Shown piece after piece: positions 24,990 through 37,500 of a DNA stretch of 64,000 nt. Each line of letters opens with the position of its first letter. The first letter of the stretch is position 1. Origin of the DNA: Liolophura sinensis (taxonomy: Eukaryota; Mollusca; Polyplacophora; Chitonida; Chitonidae); contig NC_088300.1 of the NCBI RefSeq assembly GCF_032854445.1, forward strand, positions 64,702,984 through 64,766,983. Reading direction: 5' to 3'. Both the position numbers and the translations under genes were made by a program. The notes below the pieces were generated by a model. The model was given only the letters and a program-made list of their open reading frames with translations, was not told the DNA's origin and ran no database searches.

Positions 24990-26912
24990 CTAAACAGCAA
25001 AAATTCCAACATGAAGTATAGGTTACTAGCTAAATCTGAACCTAACACGGTCATTTCTGGCTCGTGCCCCATCTGCAAGCAGGGTAACAAATGTGGTATG
25101 GTCGTCATCACCATCCCCTTCTTCCCCATCGTCCGGCTCTATCTCGAGGTTAGGTAGCTGGTTGTTGATGTACAGGTTGTGTAGGTAAAGACAGCTTCAA
25201 CAACTTGTGCACTCACTTCTGGCGAATGCATCAGGAACCCGCCAGATTTGTGGTGAATAAATCTGAATGGCAGACAGATGGAGTACCTTTCAAAATTTAA
25301 TGGAACTGTTAGGGGAATGAAAAGTACTCTTGTAACTAATGAACGGTCAATTTCAATACATATATAACAGGAAGTTTTATAATGGTGGTTTATTTATTTG
25401 GTTAAAGTGCTTTGTCTCACTTATGACAGGTTTACTCGTGCATGCTGAAAACGGGAGTGCACAGTGTAAACCGGTGGAGCCGTAGCTGAACCAACATCAA
25501 GATTGGTGGTGTTCAAGATGGACCAACGTGTAGACCCATATCTCTATATGTATGAAATGTATTATGGACAGAAACTCTATAAAATCTGTGAAAATCATGA
25601 TAAAGCAGACGTTATTCCTACCTAAACCTGAACTTAGCTTTGTGGCTCTTGTTGTACTTGGCCTGTGCATCATTATGTGTCTGTATGAAGGGTACCATTA
25701 ACCACGGTTTCAGAGGATAACCACTGTCCCCAAGGATAATGGTACAATCAAAATCACCATTCTCGTACTTCTCTAAATGCCGCTTCGCTTCAGTATAAAA
25801 CTGTCATGTGCTGACCCTGGATACCTAGATACTACACTAGTGAATCTGCAGGAAATAACAAGAAAGCATGCAGGGCCACAGTCAATTTCAACAAGCAAAT
25901 TCAGAAAATACCGTTATCCCATGCATGCTATTAAACTATGCAAAACTTGTGCATGAACCAAACTAGTTTTAGAACTTGAAAGGCTATGAGGTGCCTCAAA
26001 ATGAATCTGTACTAATTTGATCAAAACTGGACAGTGTATGAAAGAGTAAATTGTAGCCCTAAAACCATCCACCAATTAGAATACAGGAAATCACTAAATA
26101 TGTTGAAATTCAGCATGCACGTATTCGACAGCTTTCTGTAATCAGTCTACTCAATATTTAACCAAATGATGCTGCGAACAAAAATTTATCAAATTAGGGC
26201 AGTATGACGTCACACAACATTTGCTGTAATAATTAAAGCTTTTAAATTTAAAAACTTAATATCCTCCGAATGATTCAATACTGCTTTATACAAGAAAAGG
26301 TTCAGTAGTCTAATAACTATGTGATTTATGCAGGTGTTCGCTCTGGGATAGTCTTTAAAAGTTATTCCCCTTGAAATTTTGACCTAGTTGTAGAAGGCGT
26401 TGATGTCGGCGAATGACCTAATACCCACCAATGTCTCGCATTAGTTGTGGCCTGCACGTTGAGTGAATGGTAGGTTAGGCGAGAAACAAACACATGTTCA
26501 TCTTTTGTTGGGGACTTTATAGCAGTATGCGTGCCATCTATGCAGCTCTGACTACGTGTGGGAAATTTGCAATCTCGTAGAAAGCCTGCTGAGCCTCTGC
26601 AATCTCCCTCGGATTTGAAGGGAATCAAACTGAAAGGGGATATGTATTTAAATTCACGATGGCGGTAGTGACGCTTCTGACTATTCTGGACGTGCTTGGA
26701 ACACTTATACCATGAAGATCACTCATTAAACTTTCTCTCCAAAGCCGGTGTTAAAAAGTCCACCACTGGCAAAATTGAGCGCCTGTCAAGTCTACATCGA
26801 GCGACGAAATCCCCAGATTTAAAACATCCAGAGAGTGAGTACGATCACGAAAAACACGTTCTCTTCGAATGGTTCGTTTTGCAGCGAGGCCGGCCAAGAG
26901 AATATTCGTCAT
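24990..26912 (-). pseudogene. PIF/Harbinger (HARBI1-like) transposase pseudogene
   Basis: Pieces of a HARBI1-type DDE nuclease lie in order on the minus strand. An N-terminal part starts at the ATG 26912-26910 (RRERVFRDRTHSLDVL), followed by VDFLTPALERKF and SDLHGISVPSTSRIV. Near 26520 comes IDGTHTAIKSP with the first catalytic Asp. After an intron with acceptor TTTCCTGCAG near 25856 comes SRYPGSAHDSFIL with the second Asp. LGDSGYPLKPW lies near 25730, then HKSGGFLMHSPE and LHNLYINNQLPNLEI near 25150. Several frameshifts and an in-frame stop separate these pieces, and the third acidic residue is not visible. It is a decayed transposon gene, not a host HARBI1. Confidence 0.85.
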
Positions 26913-26984
26913 GTTGGATTTACGCTAAAACACACGTTTATTAGGCTTTACGGTGGCACAGAAAGTGCTGTAGTTTTACACGGA

Positions 26985-27106
26985 AATTTACGCATAATGA
27001 ATACGTAAGAATTTTCATGAAAACGAACGCTGGTGTAAATTTTTCCGTACGCAAAATTTACACCGTAAATTTTGCGTATGCAGCTTTTTTGAAATTGGCC
27101 CCTGGG
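26985..27106 (-). repeat. Harbinger element end with subterminal palindromes
   Basis: The outer end on the minus strand reads CAGGGGCCAATTTCAAAAAA, a typical PIF/Harbinger-like terminus. It is followed by inverted words of ACGCAAAATTTACACC around 27050-27080. It lies upstream of the transposase start, as expected for the 5' end. I could not find the partner terminus near 24.7-25.0 kb. Confidence 0.55.
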
Positions 27107-27239
27107 CCTGCAATAAACATGGCACCATGTGACGTTAGACCATGCAGGCGCATGTTACAGTTGCTTCAAATACCAAAGACATCACAGCAACTACACTAGA
27201 GACCACTTTCATAATGCTTCGTAAGGAAAGTTTACTCTG

Positions 27240-27518
27240 TAAAACTTCCAAATATGGCGTTACAGCATAGTGTACAGTCGGCCTATAACCTTTGTCTACG
27301 ATGAAATAACGACCGTTCGAAGATTCATGAAAGTTGTCCTAATCCCTGTCGTTGTTGTGATGTCATTGGTAACCACAACGTCACAATCGACGTGGATGTC
27401 AGCCGTCCATACACGTTTTGACGTCACGTCATTCGGACGTCACAATCTGGTGTTGCTTGGCAATCTAATATACACAAGCACAGAGAACAGCAGTGTTGTC
27501 ACGGGTAGATTATAACAG
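27240..27518 (+). promoter_or_regulatory. Promoter and probable 5' UTR exon of the 28.3-kb gene
   Basis: The segment has a perfect CRE/ATF palindrome TGACGTCA at 27419-27426 and several further ACGTCAC and GACGTC words within 60 bp. It ends at a strong donor, ATAACAG|GTAAGTT, at 27518. I infer a non-coding first exon spliced to the exon with the start codon near 28286. Confidence 0.5.
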
Positions 27519-28298
27519 GTAAGTTACAGATGATGGAGCAAGACAGGAATTTTACAGCACGCCCTAGAAACAGACGACTACACGGATTCAGGTTCCGACT
27601 AACATCCCTGTTGCAAGTATGTTCATAGCAAACTGCCTAAAAACTTCACAAAGTGTGTCATGATTAAGATGTGGGGGCCTATTTGAGTGTATTCAGATTG
27701 AAAGATCTCACCATCTGATTCTGAAATGGCTGATAACCTGATTTGCTGTTCAGAATAAACATTTTGTGCATGCATCAGCCCTGAAGAATGACTTCAAATG
27801 TTTGGAAATTCGGTCTGTTCAATCTACCTAGGCCTCTATTCGAAGAAAATGACATCAACTGTTCAAAAAATACCTTAAATCGGTTGTCTAAGTGAATATG
27901 TGTATTACTTTACACTTGGAACGAATCTCCTAATCATTTCAAATGGATGGATTTAGATTTGTGAATAGCATCAGGTGTACGCACACTTGATCACAGTTAT
28001 GATCAAGAGTGTGCATTGGTGAAACTAAGTTATGGAGGATTGCAACAAATTAGCTGTCGATAAAATTTTCTGTTGAATCTGTACGAGTGATGATGGATTG
28101 TATTTTCGCCCATCTAACGGACTTATTAGTAATTATGAACGGATAAATCATTTTCATCGACGGAAAAACAATCCATCGCAAGAGTTTTTCAAAAAGTCCG
28201 CGCCCTATATGTTTTGCCATTGAATGCACGCCTAATGCAAGTAGGCCTATACATATAATAATGTGATTTATTGTTTGATTATCAAGGAGGAGACAGCA

Positions 28299-30354
28299 AT
28301 GGAATGTTGCTCTGATGTACCAGACACCATGACAAAGATGTCCACCCAAGAGTCCGTCGCCATTAGAGTACAAGGCACTGAAGGGTACGTTCAGTTGAAG
28401 GAGTTGATATAGAACACTTAAGAAAACGAAACAAGGAGATGAATCAAGGCTTTGATCCCATCTGCCAGACCTGTATAAGCTTAAATGTCAATATTCTTCA
28501 CAAAACTAAATTCAAACTGGACACTGTTCCATGCATGATAAGCTGTAAGTTCCAGTTTGACAGTTACCTGTTCACTTTTACCAAAATTATGGGCGTTTTG
28601 AAAGAAAATTTAAGCATACATTTACTTTTTTTTTTAAATTATCTTTTTGTTAAGAACTGGAACTCGATGCCCGTATGGCCTGGCACTCTGTTTCTGTCTT
28701 GACATCATAGATTAAGTTTAGGTTTAATGCAGTTTTTGTTATTTTTTTATGACAGAATGTCCATTTTGGATTTGGAAAGTTTAAGCGCAGATTTGCGTTA
28801 GCTGTTCCTGACAGCATCGAAATGTCATGAAACTTTAGCTACAGACGCCTGTCTATACCAGGATAAAACTGTAGGCGTCGTAACAGCACATATTTGTATC
28901 CAGCTGAAATCGCCAATTATAATTGAAGTTCCAGGTCAAAAATCATGAGACCGATTCAATGCATTTAACACAAACCACCAAAGAAAATATGATGGGGAAT
29001 TTGCATGTCAAAAGAAGCAGTCAGCAGTTTTCAAGGATTTCAGAGAAATGCGAGAAATGTTCTAGTTGTGTAAACTTTATCATTACGGTATCCTTAAATA
29101 TAATGGACCTGTGATTATATACACGTTGTCTTTGTATTAATCAATAATCAAAATTGTTGTGCTCTGATTGAAATCATTGATACTGTATATCCAAGTTGAA
29201 GGGAAAGTTTTATTCTGTTCTGCATTATTTTTTGAGCTTACAGCAGTTTGCTTTTTCTTCCTACTAGCAAAATCCTATAAGGCTAACCCTTAAGATTTGG
29301 CCCTATGGAAATGTGCTAAGTTTCTACAAAACTGGTAGGGGACAAACACATGCTACATGTATCTGCTCTTTTCTTAACACAAGTGTATGCGTGTTATTTT
29401 ACGGACCAGTTAACAGATACACAACAGCACATATCCCTAGAGCAGTGGTGGTGAAAATGTGTACTGTTTTGTTGCACTTGGCTCTCTGAATGTTTGTTAC
29501 TGGCTAGCTGTCGTCTGTATACAGCAGACTAGTCTTGAAAAGTCTGGAGCCAATCCCACCTGTCTCGATTCAAGATCACGTGGCCCTTTTTTATTTCTTT
29601 ACTGAGATGCCTCTTATCCTTCTTTATCCCTATGGACATTAAAATGCCACCTTTTTCTCTGCTAGGGACGGTTTAGATGTGTGCCCTGCAAAGCGTCGAC
29701 GTCTAGATCCATCAGATTCTGCAGCGCCCACCCACCAAGAAGGGAACTCCCTTGATGTCAACGGCAATGAACCCACCCGAATGTCCAGAATGGATCTGTA
29801 TTATCTCCATAAGGCCAAAGAAGTAAAGGTAACTAAACCTGAAAATCAGTCAGCTTTCCTTACACTATTACGATGTAATTTGTCCATTTTCGCTTTTCAC
29901 ATAGGTGTAAACTCATCTACTGCATGTATTTTATTTTCATACACGTAGGTCATAGACAAGCTTCAACAGGTTTACGTAACCTGCATAGTGTGAATGATGG
30001 TGCCTTCTTTGCCTTATGTACATAACTTTGGTAATTTTTTTTTTTTTTTTTTGGCATCAGGAAATTAAAAAGCTTTTCCAAGAAAATGGTTTTTTGCCTG
30101 TGCCAGACTCAACTGATCTGACCTTCCTCACAACTGAACTCAAACGCCGACAACACTGTCAAAAACACGGCATAAAACATGACATTAGACTGATGGATAT
30201 GGGAGGCAACTCTGGAATCCAGGCGTCATCAGGACACCAGAGCTTGGGTAACCAGCCAGCAAATGCAAGAACCAGCAAGCGACACTCTCAACCGTCTTCT
30301 GAGGACCATGATGTCCCTAGAAAAGTTCGTGTCATACAGCAAGGCAGACAGTGA
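28299..30354 (+). CDS. Uncharacterised small nuclear-type protein, 3 exons
   Basis: Coding exons 28299-28384, 29666-29828 and 30061-30354 join in phase (leftover GG plus G, then phase 0) and give 180 residues. I do not recognise the family. Visible features are an acidic and serine-rich N-terminus, a basic cluster CPAKRRRLD that looks like a nuclear localisation signal, and a helical stretch YYLHKAKEVKEIKKLFQENG. Next come FLPVPDSTDLTFL and the basic ELKRRQHCQKHGIKH, then a hydrophilic tail that is probably disordered. The ATG at 28299 is chosen because an in-frame stop lies at 28242-28244. The gene is transcribed away from THADA and converges on COA8. Its splice sites and the polyadenylation signal downstream support a real gene. 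Confidence 0.72.
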
Positions 30355-30429
30355 TTTCTAACAGACTCATTTCGAAATTCTTTTTACTACTTACGTCATT
30401 CTTGACGGATGGTATAAATGTACCAAGAC

Positions 30430-30477
30430 AATAAACAAATGAACATATCATACAAAACTGTTGTTCATGTAAATAAA
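30430..30477 (+). terminator. Polyadenylation signals of the 28.3-kb gene
   Basis: AATAAA occurs at 30430-30435 and again at 30472-30477, 76 and 118 bp after the stop codon. Confidence 0.7.
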
Positions 30478-30936
30478 AGAAATTATAAGTCGTGATATAC
30501 TAGGCTTCTCACTAAACAAGAGTTAGGATGAGTGGTCGTGTCCACAAGGTGTCCTGACGTTGGAGTGAAAAGTAACTCTGATAATGATTCCTCAGTTGCT
30601 GTATTAAGATGTATTGTTTGATGCTTCCACGACCGAAGTCCTGCGTCAAGTGTCATTAATTTACATCACATGCCTGTTGGTATTTTAACGTGAATTCCAT
30701 TTCTGGAAAAAGATCTGAATTTTTAGAAAAGCAACACCAGTCAGAATGCTTGAGGTGTCTACCTCTTTTTAAGTTTAATATGGGTAGTGCAAAGACCTTA
30801 CATTTTAAACATGTAAATCTGTAACTCTTTATCTCTTAGTGTTTTGTAGAAGATTCTCTTGGTGTTTTGTAGAAGATGACAATCAGACTTCTGGTTGGCT
30901 TGTTTTCAGCATGTTCCAGCAGGGTGTCTCTTGCCC

Positions 30937-31059
30937 GGTGTCTGTGGCATGATGTTTTAGTTGGGCAACACATCCCTGGTGTGTGTGGCACGATGTTTCA
31001 GAGAGGCAGAACATGCTTGGTGTTTATAACATGCTGTTTCAGCGAGGCAACACTACATT
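30937..31059 (+). repeat. Three 41-bp tandem units
   Basis: Units starting at 30937, 30978 and 31019 share GGTGT.TGTGGCA.GATGTTT.AG..GGCA. A diverged single unit is seen at 1165-1205 in a THADA intron. It lies in the spacer between two converging genes. Confidence 0.75.
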
Positions 31060-31429
31060 AATATGTTCGCTATATACTGAAAGCAAACAATCAATCAAAT
31101 GAATTAGACACATGGCTGTTATGGGCAAATACTCTTTCCCAATCACTCTGAGACTCATTCACTGCTATTTCCGCCTGGCACACTGGTGTGTTATGAAACG
31201 TCACAAGAAGCTCAACACTGATTCATATATCTTTCAGAAGCTCCCAACAACATGTAAGCAATGCTGCAAGTAACATCTCAGAATTTGTTGTTATATTCCA
31301 CACAACACATAATAAAAGCTAAATTTCATTTAAAGATAGCATAATTAATATTACTGCTGCATTTGAAGAAGGTAAACAACCAGTTACAGATTACATAAAT
31401 CCACACAATGCATACAACTGTGGTATTGA

Positions 31430-31435
31430 TTTATT
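31430..31435 (-). terminator. COA8 polyadenylation signal
   Basis: AATAAA on the minus strand, about 135 bp after the COA8 stop codon. Confidence 0.55.
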
Positions 31436-31568
31436 TCTAGCTCGTAAATAAGGGACATGTTTGGAGGCAAAAGGTTGACAATGTAAAATATGTGCATTCA
31501 TAAATCATTCACATAAAACAAAACAGGTCTTTGCTATACGTTATCAACGACGTGTATCTGCACTTTTG

Positions 31569-34500
31569 TCATCCACTGGACTTCGATTTCCTTTTCCACA
31601 GCTTTTCCAATGACACTTTCAAAGCAGGCCACAACAGTGATATGTTCCGCATGTACCAGTCTCTGCAAAAACGAGTCACAACATAAGGATTTAGGACTAC
31701 TGTATTCAAGCTAAACTTCCATTAAGTTACTCATTCTGACTGATTCTGAGAGTTTTACCAACTGGAAAATGTCACTTTTGGCCACAAAAAGAATATTTTG
31801 ATGCTTCCTAAATCTGTAACTGTTTAGCTGAATTTTTAGGCAAACATGACAAGTACCATGTGAAAATTATGGCTACTAAGGTATTATGAACCAGTAAACT
31901 TTTAACTAATCTGTATATCCAATTATTTCATTGCAGCTTAAGCTCAAGATTTCTTCATTTATGCGATGGCAGTCAGTTTTCTTGGTGGAGCAAGTTACAT
32001 GCAAACTATTCTATATGTGATATGCACACTGTATCGGTGGAATACAACTTGTCTCCAACATTAGACTTCCTTATCTGCTACATTGGGGGGTGTGCAAGGG
32101 TGAACAAGATTTCACAACACCCTGAGGGGAAGGAGAGGCAAAGCAGACCGTAATACTCCACCTGACTTGAACATGCTCATTACAACAGTGAGTTCACTTC
32201 AAAGATAAAATTCCCCTGGGCTCTGTATGGTTTCCTTTAGATCTGAGAACTGCGTCATTCTTTTAAGATTAGCTTACATAATTACAATTCATGCGGAGGC
32301 ATGGTCAACTGATCTCAAAGCTAGGTTTCCTCCCACCATAATGCTGGCCACCATAGGGTAAGTATAATATTCTTTATTATGGCTTAAAACACCAATCAAG
32401 CAAATAAATAAATATAAGAAAAAAAATCCACTTAACCACAGATCAAGTAGACAATTAAGGATTCACTGAGAATCAAGAATTGTTTGCCTTCAAGATGGCA
32501 GTCATGTTTAGGGTTGGAGGAAACCACAGACCTTTGCTGCATACCTCTTACGCCGAGACTGAAACAGCGAGAGCTGAGTTCAAACACGCCACCCCACTGA
32601 TCAAGGGCCAGATAGTTGTAAAGAGCCAGCACTTTCTATCTGAGCCAGGCAATTAAGGAGTTTAATTAAGTGAAGTGACTATCAATACAAGTTTACATTA
32701 ATTACGTGGGGGTCTCCATGGCTCAGGTGGTTAGCGCGCTAGCGCATTCTAATGACCCAGGAGCCTCTTACCAATGCGGTCAATGTGAGTTCAAGTCCAG
32801 CTCGTGCTGGCTTCCTCTCCAGCCATACATGAGAAGGTTTGCAGCAGCCCGCAGGTGGTTGTGGGTTTCTCCCACCATAATGCTGACCGCTGTCATATAA
32901 CTGAAATATTCTTCAGTACGGCATAAAACACCAATCAAATTAATAAATACATTAAGTACTGATCTTATCGCAGCCAATCAGCTCTTGATTAAATGAGGTC
33001 TCAAGTTCTAACTTTGATTTTGGAGGGGATTTTATATCCTTTGGGTACAATTTTATCCATCAATAAACCAGCAAAAAGTTTCTGTATGGCATTAAACAAC
33101 AATGTAGATAAATAATTAAATACTGATGTCAATTATACTTTCCTTACTTGTTATATTGCATGTGTATCTTATATTTATCATCCAAAAACTTCCTGTAAAA
33201 TTCAGACATCTCTTCTGGTGATAATGTTGTTGTCGTCTCATCCTTTTCACCATTCTGTCTTTTCTCCTCTAGTATTCTCTTAACGAATTCATTTTTTTTC
33301 TGTGAAGTTTAAAGCAGAATCATTTAGGTGGTAAAATGGAAATCAAGCACACTAGCATACATTAATTAATAGCCGTTTTAGTTGAACCGTTTTAGCTGAA
33401 CCAGAACTTGAAAGTAAAACTTCTTTCTTCTGGCTTAATTGTCAAAAGACACTACAAAGTACTTATTCAAACGGGTTAAAATCTTCAATATACATCTTTC
33501 AGGCCTAACAAAAAAAATTTTGGAATGTGCTACCACAAAAAAATGGCCAGAAGTTGACTGATGTTTGTATAGGCTAGCATCTAAAGTCCATTACTTTGAA
33601 GAAACTGTTGTTGTGTTCCAGCCAAAACTCATGATTCCATTTTCTGGTGTCTTCCCTTCGGAGTCGAAATTCTCTCTGCCAGTCTGTCTCATCGTCAGGG
33701 ATATAAAACTTGTAGGGTCGGATGTTTGATATTGGGTGAGGAGGTCCTATCCAATCAGACCTTGGGTTTAAGGGTGGATCAGGAATTAACTTTGGCTTTT
33801 CCTACAATAGAGAGTGCAGCTAAGTTAAATATAAAGTTCCAATTTACTCTTAATAGAGACCTTTACTTAAAAGTTAAAAGTTCAATTTGTAACAAGAACA
33901 GGTAAACTAATTCAAGTTTGAAGTTATAAGTTACAACTTGTAACTTTCAACTAAAGATCTCTAATATCTGTCTTAGGCCATATGATGGGATGAATCATAT
34001 CATTGCAGGTACCGGTACGTGGTAGGTAAGTTACACTGCCCACCTATGCACACTATCATACTACAATAAACAGGCCAGGTCGTATAAGTCTATACAAGAC
34101 CAGTTTACATTTATCATGATTTTAGTGTGAGACTGTCCAATCTTAGTTGAAGAAAATTTTGCCAAACCTAACGTCTGATCAACCTCTGATTAATTTATTT
34201 CACCCTGGAAGTAGGCATAGGCCTACAGAATATATCTACTTTTTTTACATACATATAACAATTTTACGTCTATCACCTCAACACTTTGTCCTTTGAGCCC
34301 ATTCATTTATTCATCCATTCATTCTATTAGTGACTTTAGTTAGCGAGGACATAGGTTTTGTGCAGATGTAAGACCTGTTTGTCTGCGGTTGAATCACCTG
34401 CGAGACTATCTTACGTTGTTGGGTGGACACGTGACTGGCTTTTGGGGAAACAAGTGTTAAATATATGCTGGACAAAGAACGCAAATGCTCTGGTGGGTTT

Positions 34501-37500
34501 TCACACGTGCCACAGCCTGAGAATTTATTATGTTAGACAGAGGTAATCAGTATAAAAGTAGGAGATCTGTAAATATGTTCCTTTCCCTTCCTTCCTTCCT
34601 TCCGAGTTTGGATAGTGTTCCCGCCGAGGGGCTCACAAGGAGAAGCAGCCTAGAGGGTAACGTCTGGCAGTCAAGACGGTACAGCACCTGGGTGAAATGT
34701 ATGAATGAAGACTGGCTGTGATCTTGGTAAAACACGTCTTGACTGCTCGGCTGTCTTGGAGGGAATGGGGCTAAAACAAAGGGCCTCATGGCAAGGCTGG
34801 GGTGTGGAGGTCATGTGACCTCCCACCCCCTCTCAGGCCATGGGCACTCCCCCACAAGCATAAGGCTTGGTTACTGATGTGACTAGCTTACTGGTGAACA
34901 CCCAGGGCAGATCTGACCTGGGGGTTTACACTCTCCCCCCCTAAAAAGGACACGGGAAGCCTCCAACTAGAGCGACGTGGTCCACTCAGCCAAGAAGTCA
35001 AGTGCGCGCTACCAAGTCAAAGCACTTGTCCACTCACCCAAGTAGATACCCCTGTGGTACTTCATGGACAGAACACTTTAAAAGTGATGATTTCTGTTAT
35101 TGTCCCTGGTATCCAGAGAATCACTGCTAGAGTCCCTGTCTTGTGCCAGCGTCACACGCACTCGCTTTGCTTCCTGGAGAGTAGGTACGGTGGCCCTCCT
35201 TTTCATTCCAAGGGCCAGCCATAGGTTTGGACAGTTCTTCTTTTGCCTGTCCTTCTGGGTGTTGGCCTGATGACTGAGCGCAATGTACAGTCGGCTCTCT
35301 TTCCCGGTATTCAGGTTGGGTGTGACAGCAACGTTCCGTGCCTTGATGGGCTTGGTCACCTCAGTAGAGGGATCAGATGCATGCGCCGCCGTCGAGGGGC
35401 TACATGACATATGAACCATACTGGGCATACCAGCCGGGGGTTCGCCAGGCCTGTCGTCCACCGTCGAGGGGCTCGACAGCCTTGTGGCGTCCGCAAGGGA
35501 TGATGCGCCATCTCTGTCCCCTGTGGGCTGTGGACTGTCTCTCTTCCTGAAGATGTCCTTTAGTGTCCTTACTAGGCAAGCTCTGGCTTCATCTCGCTCT
35601 CTCCGGAGTACATCACGCTCCAGTTGGACGTTGATGAGCTCAGCTTTCAGGGACTGGATCTCTAGCAGTAATGCTTCCATATTGACCTGTAACATAAGAA
35701 AAGCGAGCCAGATAAAAAAGAACAAAGCATGCCAATATTGCCTACCAATGGTCCTACATATTTCTTAAAAATCATGCGTAGTGCACTATACAGAGCATAT
35801 TTAAAATTTTAGAAGTTTTAAATGGAAAAGGAATGGTACTTATCACCAGACAGAAAGAAAAGGGGTAATGTCAAAATTCTGTACTTTATCAAGAGCGATA
35901 TCCATTATTACCCAAAATTCTACAAAAAGTAACAAAAAGGACTGGGTTACCCTGCTCAAAGCACCCATGTGAGAGTTTGCTCAGGTTATACCCAGACCAT
36001 ATACTTGCTGTAGGCAACCCCGTATGGATCATAAGTGAACCTTCGGGGAGGTTGCTTCTGGCGTTCGGAGCGTCTTATGGAGTCCCGCGACGTGGTCTCC
36101 ACGGGTAGAGGGATGTCCTCGTCCATCTCATTGGGGGCTCGTCTGGGACTGGTGTCATCAGTTGAGGATGTCTGCACCGTCGTGGGCATCGCTGGTTCAG
36201 AGTCCACATTGTCTGCCACAGGAGTACTATCCACTTCACCTTGCTGATCTGCCACGAGGGTTTCCACTGGAGGATTTTCCAATGCTTCATTGACTTGATC
36301 AGGTCGTAGGTGGAACGGCTGCCGTGGGACAAACTCTGGGCAGTTCGGATTTAATGGCCGTGAATTGACTGCTGACGGTGCGGTGTCTTGTTCTGGGCCT
36401 GTAATTGGCTCCACAACATGTCCCCCTGCATCCGAAAGCGTCGCACAGTACCATCTGTCCTCATCGCTGAAGTCTGTGTGGTCTTCTGCTTCATCTTGTT
36501 GAGCAGTTAGCCGAGGTTTTGAGCGTGTTACCGGTCTCTCTGGTGCGGATGGTGCATCTTCCTCATCGATTTCTAGAGGCAGAGAGCCTATCGGGAGTAA
36601 AAGGTTACGGTGGTAGGTTTTGGATGTCTTGTCTCCAATTTCTGGTCTGACTACATAGACTGGGAGATCTGAGTGTTGCCTCTCCACCACAAAGATGCCA
36701 GGTCTCCACCGATCTGCAATTTTGTGTTTCCCCCTGACTCCAACATTACGCACAAGTACTCTGTCACCACACTCAAGTTTAATGGCATGTGCCCTTTTGT
36801 CATAATAGCCCTTGTTGCGGATTGCTGTAGGACGGTTTGAGGAAGCCCGGGTCTCTGATTGTCCTTTTAATGCCTCAGAGACCCCTCGGAGTTTAAATCC
36901 GCAGAGGTGGAGTTTGACTTAGTTTGGCGAATTTGTGTGTAAAAGTCATCTCCCTCCTTGGTGCGTTGCCACACCAAAGCCTGATTTGGAGAATTTCGGC
37001 ACCTGGGTCTGCTGTGATCCCACTGTCCGCAGTTGTGACAGAACCTGCAAAATTTAGTTGTCTTCTGACCATTTTTCTTGGGCTCCTGCTCCTTGTTTCT
37101 CACCAGATGGTCCTGATCAGGTTGTTTGGTAAGGGAGTGAGTCTGACTTACAAGGGAAAAGATCTTCTGTATGTCAGCCTTTAAGTCGTGGAGTTCGGAA
37201 CTACCAGACTCCACTGTCTCAGAGGTATTGTGTACATGATTCCGGGCTTTTGCCTGGGTGGGAAATACCACATCGTCTTTTTCTACATCCCTTACTGCAT
37301 CCATGAGTTCCGGGAGTGATGGAGATGCACCAGTTTGAAAGCGTGCATTCAAAATGCTGTACACGTTTGGGTTCCGATTGGTCGTGCGGAACTGTGTAAG
37401 TCGAGTTTGATCGACTTCAGTCTGAGACATGGGCTTGCTTAGTCTGAGCTTCTGCAGCTCGACTTCAAGCCGTATCAGGTACTCCGATGGTAACTCACTG

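Noticed and set aside
25000-26640. Host HARBI1 gene
   Set aside because: Frameshifts and an internal stop separate the conserved blocks, and transposon-like ends are nearby.
26696-26944. Plus-strand 82-codon frame near the Harbinger remnant
   Set aside because: It is antisense to the conserved N-terminal blocks of the transposase read on the minus strand.
27270-27515. 81-codon plus-strand frame
   Set aside because: No similarity; it lies in the CpG- and CRE-rich promoter segment that ends in a strong splice donor, better explained as a 5' UTR exon.
32707-32800. Functional tRNA gene
   Set aside because: A and B boxes are present, but no cloverleaf or acceptor stem forms, and the sequence continues into a SINE body seen many times in the window.
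35078-35725. Reading ORF3 of the LTR element as an envelope gene
   Set aside because: No signal peptide, no cysteine-rich ectodomain, no membrane anchor before the C-terminus; the short hydrophobic start lies upstream of the probable splice acceptor.
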